From Anaeramoeba flamelloides (taxonomy: Eukaryota > Metamonada > Anaeramoebidae), in NCBI GenBank assembly GCA_027625915.1, contig JANTQA010000057.1, positions 2,356,001-2,420,000 of the forward strand: a stretch of DNA of 64,000 bases, written 5' to 3'. Every line of letters begins with the position of its first letter. Positions within the stretch are counted from its first letter, which is position 1. This document shows, one piece after another, positions 59,272-64,000 of this stretch. Position numbers and translations under genes: made by a program. The notes below the pieces were generated by a model, which did not search any database, was not told the origin of the DNA, and saw only the letters and a list, made by a program, of their open reading frames with translations.

Positions 59272-59821
59272 TAAACCTCCATTCCAAAAATTTGGACACA
59301 TCTAAAATCAAAAATAGTGAAACAAAAACCCAATTTACTATATTCTCCCAAACCTAAGATAAAACCAGATTTAAGTAACATAGTATTAATGGTTTTTTAA
59401 GTAATCATTTTCATCCAAATATAAGAAAACAATATAAAACAAAAAATCAAAACAAATGTGTCCAAAAAAAATGAAACGAGCTGAAATGAAAGAGTTTGAA
59501 CAAAAAATATATTGGTAGATTTGTTAAAATTACACCAACAATGGTTAATCGATCAAATGATAAGATACCATGTACCGGTTGTATGTGGATTTATCACTTG
59601 AAGAAACTCAACTGTAACCATCTAGTAACCATCTATAAAAAATTTTCAGATCTAACTAAACCGATTAAGTAACTGAAAAAAAGAAAATGAAAACAAAAAC
59701 AAAAAACACAAAAAATGATATAGTTTGTTGAATTAAAATTAATTTCCAAATTGATGTAAATCATGTTTTTGTTATTTTTCCAACTGTTTAAACTGTGTCC
59801 AAATTAATCGAATTAAGTTTA
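59272..59821 (+). mobile_element. Tc1-like deletion derivative, 550 bp, nested
   Basis: The left end TAAACCTCCATTCCAAAAAT...TTGGACACA and right end (reverse strand TAAACTTAATTCGATTAATT...TGGACACA) match the relic's TIR consensus. An internal ATGAAACGAGCTGAAATGAA opens a frame (MKRAEMKEFEQK) that looks like a transposase start and stops after a few codons. Confidence 0.75.
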
Positions 59822-60133
59822 TTTTAATAAAATAATAATAATAATAATAAAACTATTTTATCAATATAATCTCTTTTTTTTTATTGTTGAACATTACTAA
59901 AAAAAAAAATATCAAATAATTTTTTTAAAAAAATTTTTAGAGAATCTAAGATCACACGCCACTAAAATAATATGTTCTTATCTTATCTCTCTCAAATTTT
60001 TATCATGTCTTATGGTGTAGCTACTCCCTTAATATCTAATGTTTCTATTTAAGAGTCAAATTTCACTTTTCTTAGAATTAAACTGATTTTGAAGGTGTGC
60101 CCCAATTTTTGGAATTGAGTTTATATATAGATA

Positions 60134-60670
60134 TAAACACCATTAAAAAAATTTGTTCACACGCAAAATCAATAATAAGAAAAAAAAAACCCAATTTATG
60201 ATAAATTTCCTAAACATAATATAAAACCACATTTATGTTGTCAAGTATTAATGTTTTTATAAGTAATCAATTCAAACTAATAAAAGAAAAAAAGTAAAAA
60301 ACTAAAAAATAAAAATTGGTGTATCCAAAATAATGAAACGAGCGGAACAAAAAAATATATTCGTATATTTGTTGAAATTTCTCCAACAATTCTTGATGGA
60401 TCAAATGATAAGATACCCTCTGTCAATTGAATGTGATTTTTCTATTTTAATAAACTCGACACTGACTTTCTATCAACCCTCGATTAAAAAAACGCAGATC
60501 TAAGGAAACAGATTAGAAAACTGCAAAAAAAGGAAATGAAAACAAAACAAAAAACAACAAAAAAAGAAAATAGTTGTAAAATAAAAATTATTTCCAAATT
60601 GGATGTAAAGTTTAGTAAAGTTATTCTTCAAAATGTTTAAACTATGTCCAAAATTTTGGAATTAGGTTTA
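60134..60670 (+). mobile_element. Tc1-like deletion derivative, 537 bp
   Basis: Same orientation and internal order as 59272-59821: CCCAATTTA.., AAACCA.ATTTA, TATTAATG, TGTATCC.AAATAATGAAACGAGC, GATCAAATGATAAGATACC and the ...CAAATTG.ATGTAAA end region. It starts within 10 bp of the relic's right terminus, so the two share a hot spot. Confidence 0.75.
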
Positions 60671-60952
60671 TATTCAAAATTTGATATAGTACTTATTTTT
60701 CCAAGTCTTCAATTAAACCAAAAAAATCAACTTCATTATCAAACCTTAGAGAAATGATTTACCATTTTTAATAAGAGTTGATTTTTTTCATATTTAATTT
60801 TCAGTAAAAAAAACTCACTCTGTTTTGTTGAAATTTTTGGATCAAAAAAGAAAAAATAAAAATTTACAAAACATGGTTTTATTTTTTTGAAATCTCGCTT
60901 TTAGTGATATCCTATCATTAACATGAACAGAAAACATGTAAAATCTTTTATT

Positions 60953-61402
60953 ATAGTCTTTCCAAGGCTACCATAAAATTTTCAATAAAACAAAATTGAA
61001 TTTTCTATACTTATTTCCCATTTTCAAAAAATTCTGAAATAAGAGTTATTATTCAAAAAAAAAAAATTAATAAATGAGCAATTATTCAAATTTTGGGAAA
61101 ATCAAATAAAAAAAATTCAAGATTCATGAAGCACTTAAAAAGATTGTTCAAAAAATGTGAAACTTTAAAGATCAGTAAATATTGATATTTTTTGTGCTTT
61201 TTTTGACCATTAATTTTGAAGTTTCATGGGATCTTGAATTTTTTTTATTTGATTTTCCCAAAATTTGAATAATTGCTCATTTATTAATTTTTTTTTTTTG
61301 AATAATAACTCTTATTTCAGAATTTTTTGAAAATGGGAAATAAGTAGAGAAAATTCAATTTTGTTTTATTAGAAATTTTATGGTAGCTTTGGAAGGGCTG
61401 TA
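60953..61402. mobile_element. Fold-back element with ~170-bp arms
   Basis: The left arm 60953-61123 is almost the exact reverse complement of 61231-61402 (for example GGCTACCATAAAATTTTC against GAAATTTTATGGTAGCTTTG, and GAGCAATTATTCAAATTTTG against CAAAATTTGAATAATTGCTC). The loop is ~107 nt. No ORF. Confidence 0.85.
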
Positions 61403-62506
61403 TTTTAAAAATACAATAAAATAACCTATATTTTGAATAATTGAAGAAAAGAATAAAGTGTCATTTTATTTTATTTCCAATAATTTATTAAATTTCTTGA
61501 AATTTAAAAGATTAAGCAGAAAACTTTTTCAAATATTTTGAGTATAAACAGCCAATTGTTCTTAATTTAAAGTACATTATTTGAGAATATTTATTAATTT
61601 TTTTTTTTTTTTTTACTGATTATTAATTCGATTTAATAGTATTTTTTTGATATTCTGAAAAAAAAAATACAGAAATAAGAATAAAGTCTTTTGAGATTTT
61701 TAATTTTGTTATTTAAAACATAATAATTAAGATTTGGATATTTTTTATTGATAAAAATAATCAAATACAAAAGTATTTCTTAGGGAATTAAGTTGAATTT
61801 TTTTATATTTTCAAAAAGTATTTTTGGGAAAATTTTATATTGATTGTTTTGGCATTTTTTATCTTGTACACTTTTGTTCAACAAACAGAAAAAGTTCATA
61901 ATATAAACTATTATTTGAATAAAGAAATGAAATTTTTTTCATTTTAAAATAATTATTGTAATTTTTTTGATAATTAATTAATTGTTTCTGAGACTGGTTT
62001 CTTTTAAAACTTTATTATTTTATTTTCCAAGTATATTTTTGGTATTTATTTCTATAACAAATAATAATTTTTTTTTATTCTTGGAAAATAGGTTCGACTT
62101 TGAACTTTTTCAAAAATGAGAAAAATGGATCAAAACTTTTATCGATGACAAAAATTCATTTCGGAAAATAGCTTTAAAGTTGTTTTGGTTTTCTTAGAAA
62201 TCAAGTTTTTTAGATTTGTATTGAATTTGAAATTCTGCAAAATTATTTTTATTTTTCTGAAGATAAAGTGAATAATATTTTTTTGGGTAGATTTTAAAGT
62301 TTCTTGTTGTTTCAGCGAGTGTTCAAGTTTTAGAATATTTGGATAATTATTCCTAGCTGGACTAGTGACCTAGAGACAATATAAATAGTAAATAAGTTAG
62401 TCTCCACAAACCACCCATCAAATTCTTTTTTATTGTTTACTTTTTCCTAAATACTCTTCTGTTATAATTTTTTTTCTATATTTAAAAAAAGTACTTGTAC
62501 ATCAAA

Positions 62507-62579
62507 GCATCTTTAGCTCAGTGGTAGTAGCATCTCACTTGTAATGAGAAGGTCGAAGGTTCGAGTCCTTCAAGGTGCA
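62507..62579 (+). tRNA. tRNA-Thr (TGT)
   Basis: A 73-nt cloverleaf: acceptor GCATCTT with AAGGTGC plus discriminator A, A box TAGCTCAGTGGT, anticodon stem-loop TCTCA-CTTGTAA-TGAGA (anticodon TGT), T-arm GAAGG-TTCGAGT-CCTTC. No intron, no encoded CCA. Reads ACA and, with modification, other ACN codons. Confidence 0.97.
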
Positions 62580-63010
62580 AACCTCTTTTTTTATATTTTT
62601 TTAAATACAACAACACTTGATCCTTCTTCATAACAAACAAAGACTTTAGTTGTGATAAGAATAACTTTTTTTTTCTTGATCCAAAAAAAGAATATATTTC
62701 GAACAATATTAATTAAATTTTTTTTTATTCGCAATTCAAGCAACAATTTCGAATACTTTTAAAATAAATCTGGCAAAACAAAATCACAAAATTTCCTTGT
62801 TTTCTCATTCGTTAGATGGGAAATGTACCCAATAGATCATACAAACAATAACCAAAAATGAACCAAATTTATTTCAATATGATCAATAAAATGAAAAGAA
62901 AAGAAAATAAAACAAAAGAAAAGAATTGGGAAACAAAAACTAATTTTCAAATAAAAAAAAAGATAATTAACATAAACTGGCAAATAAAACAAACAGATCA
63001 AGATCAGAGA
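62580..63010. other. Spacer between tRNA-Thr and MTHFS
   Basis: About 430 bp. After the T7 terminator nothing is recognisable except AT-rich sequence; this side is the 3' flank of MTHFS. Confidence 0.6.
62586..62592 (+). terminator. Pol III terminator of tRNA-Thr
   Basis: A T7 run six bases after the tRNA end. Confidence 0.8.
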
Positions 63011-63853
63011 TTATTTTTTGTAAATTTTGTGTGGGGTGACTAAAAAGGATAATTTGAAGTCATTTGTTAAAGTTGGTATGTGCTCAAAGATTTGATTTAC
63101 TAATGTTAACCCAACGAAGGAAACCATCTTCTTTTTTGAATACTTTGAGAGGTATTTATCATAAAATCCTTTTCCTCTTCCAAGTCGATTGCAACTCGGA
63201 TCGCAAGCAAGAAGAGGAACAATGATGAGATCTAAATCGTTTATTGAATTTTCTTCTCTTTTGATATATTTTTTATAAAAGGGGCCTGGCTCGAGTGTTT
63301 TGTATGAAGAATTACCCAAGGTATTAAGATCTTCTTGATCGTATACACGCAGCATTGTCATGATCCCATTTTTAAAGTTTACAGTCCTCGGTACAAACAT
63401 TTTTTTATTGTTTTTCTGAGAATGCAAAATGTCCTGCACAATTAAATCTGTATGAACCTCTTTCATTGGGACTGAGTGGAGGTACAAACTTATGTTTTTG
63501 CTGTCTTGGTATTCTTTGGTTTCCATTAGCCTTTTTTGAATTAAGATGGCTTTGATGAGAATAAGAAGAAAAACAAAAATCAAAAAATTTTTTAGCTTTT
63601 AATCGAGCAAGAGCATGAGCAAGAACAAGACAGAGAACAAGAACAAGAACAAGAAAGGGAAAAAGAAAAACAACAACAAAAGAAGATTACACTCTTTCCG
63701 GATATACTCATCAGAGAGTAGCAATAACCTTTTTTTAATCACCTGACGAAGATCTTTTTTTTGTTGTGTAATTGTTAAAGGTTTGATTCTGCTTAAGTAT
63801 TGTCTGATTTTTGGTAAGTAAGGTTTTTGGGCTTTATAAAAATTAACTAACAT
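63011..63853 (-). CDS. MTHFS: 5-formyltetrahydrofolate cyclo-ligase (two exons, ~233 aa)
   Basis: Minus-strand exon 1 63853-63691 and exon 2 63549-63011; the junction (T|CC, Ser) gives ...SDEYIRKESILIQKRLMETK..., aligning with human MTHFS (SAEERRRQSRLVAQKVIAHSEYQ). Exon 1 carries the N-terminal KKDLRQVIKKRLLLL helix; exon 2 has KKMFVPRTV, the segment DLDLIIVPLLACDPSCNRLG and the nucleotide/folate-binding signature RLGRGKGFYDKYLSKY. Known reaction: ATP-dependent conversion of 5-formyl-THF to 5,10-methenyl-THF in one-carbon metabolism. The start is uncertain: ATG 63853 gives a 54-residue lead, but the frame stays open to an ATG at 63955 and to the window edge, with a hydrophobic stretch that could be a transit or signal region or just untranslated leader. 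Usual length is ~200 aa. Confidence 0.9.
63550..63690 (-). other. MTHFS intron (141 bp)
   Basis: Minus-strand donor GTAATCTTC after CGGAAAGAGT; acceptor CTCATCAAAG before CCATCTTAATTC. T-rich with CTTGTTCTTG repeats. Removal restores the MTHFS reading frame. Confidence 0.88.
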
Positions 63854-64000
63854 CGGCTTATGTTTGCAATTCAAAAATAAATGGTTTTGTAAAATAGTGT
63901 GGATAAAAAAATAATATAAAAGAAAAACTGACACACTCTTAAAATATTTGATCATATGATTCCCAGAAGACGTTAATGAAAAATCACTCTTGATCAAGGC

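Larger units (their letters stand above)
57674..60124 (-). mobile_element. Tc1/mariner-like transposon relic (~2.45 kb including a nested element)
   Basis: Terminal inverted repeats: TATAAACTCATTTCCAAAAA...ATGGGACAC at the left and, on the reverse strand, TATAAACTCAATTCCAAAAA...TTGGGGCACAC at the right (60095-60124). A minus-strand transposase remnant lies near the left end. A 550-bp derivative (59272-59821) and a short hairpin (58816-58910) sit inside. Subtracting the nested element leaves ~1.9 kb, near the normal size of the superfamily. Confidence 0.7.
55454..62506. other. Spacer between the PROPPIN gene and tRNA-Thr
   Basis: No host gene supported. It is occupied by dispersed family 1 (56560-57630), a Tc1/mariner-like relic (57674-60124) with nested and adjacent deletion derivatives, and a fold-back element (60953-61402). 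55454-56500 and 61450-62500 are AT-rich without recognisable content. Confidence 0.6.

Noticed and set aside
62518-62706. Minus-strand ORF overlapping tRNA-Thr
   Set aside because: Its C-terminal residues are antisense tRNA sequence; the cloverleaf is decisive.
1-64000. CRISPR arrays, operons, retrovirus-like or Polinton-like elements
   Set aside because: No regularly spaced repeats, no polycistronic layout, and no reverse transcriptase, integrase, capsid or polymerase motifs were seen on either strand.

Overview
This is a fragment of a very AT-rich nuclear genome from a microbial eukaryote. Evidence: spliceosomal introns (GT...AG, 118 bp to about 2 kb), two Pol III-type tRNA genes without encoded CCA, lone genes in long AT-rich spacers, and proteins packed with Lys/Glu, Asn and Gln repeats. 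TAA and TGA are both used as stops, so the code looks standard. The style (KEKEKE and NENEN tracts, TIR elements everywhere) resembles Anaeramoeba-like protists, but that assignment is inference from style only. Coding sequence fills roughly 23% of the window.

Layout: 78-7078 (+) an FHA/AAA ATPase of the plant DAA1/Msp1-like type, with one 1,991-bp intron that interrupts the Walker A codons; 10943-14692 (+) a 1,249-aa poly-Gln protein with two N-terminal cysteine clusters; 21967-23005 (-) a two-exon coiled-coil/basic-tail protein; 29906-33053 (-) a three-exon CCDC22, the Commander/CCC complex subunit, whose two short 5' exons are reconstructed here; 42704-43546 (+) an unrecognised basic protein, followed at 44039-44377 by a coding-looking exon without a start; 48238-48310 (+) tRNA-Lys(CTT); 54146-55453 (-) a PROPPIN/WIPI beta-propeller; 62507-62579 (+) tRNA-Thr(TGT); 63011-63853 (-) a two-exon 5-formyltetrahydrofolate cyclo-ligase.

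The spacers are dominated by small DNA elements: at least seven copies of a near-palindromic ~195-bp element (termini CAGTCAGTTTCAC, TA duplications); two copies of a ~480-bp TA-flanked element, one inserted inside the former; a Tc1/mariner-like relic with a decayed transposase and several internally deleted relatives; a hairpin family built on TAGGTTTTTTTTA; large fold-back elements; and at least two longer dispersed repeat families not assigned to a class.

The genes do not form a functional cluster. CCDC22 and the PROPPIN both act in endosomal/phosphoinositide trafficking, but they lie about 21 kb apart and nothing in the sequence ties them together. I found no clear undescribed multi-gene system. 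The items most worth follow-up are the FHA-AAA architecture, the PROPPIN with a variant FRRG motif, the orphan exon at 44 kb and the nested TIR-element ecology.
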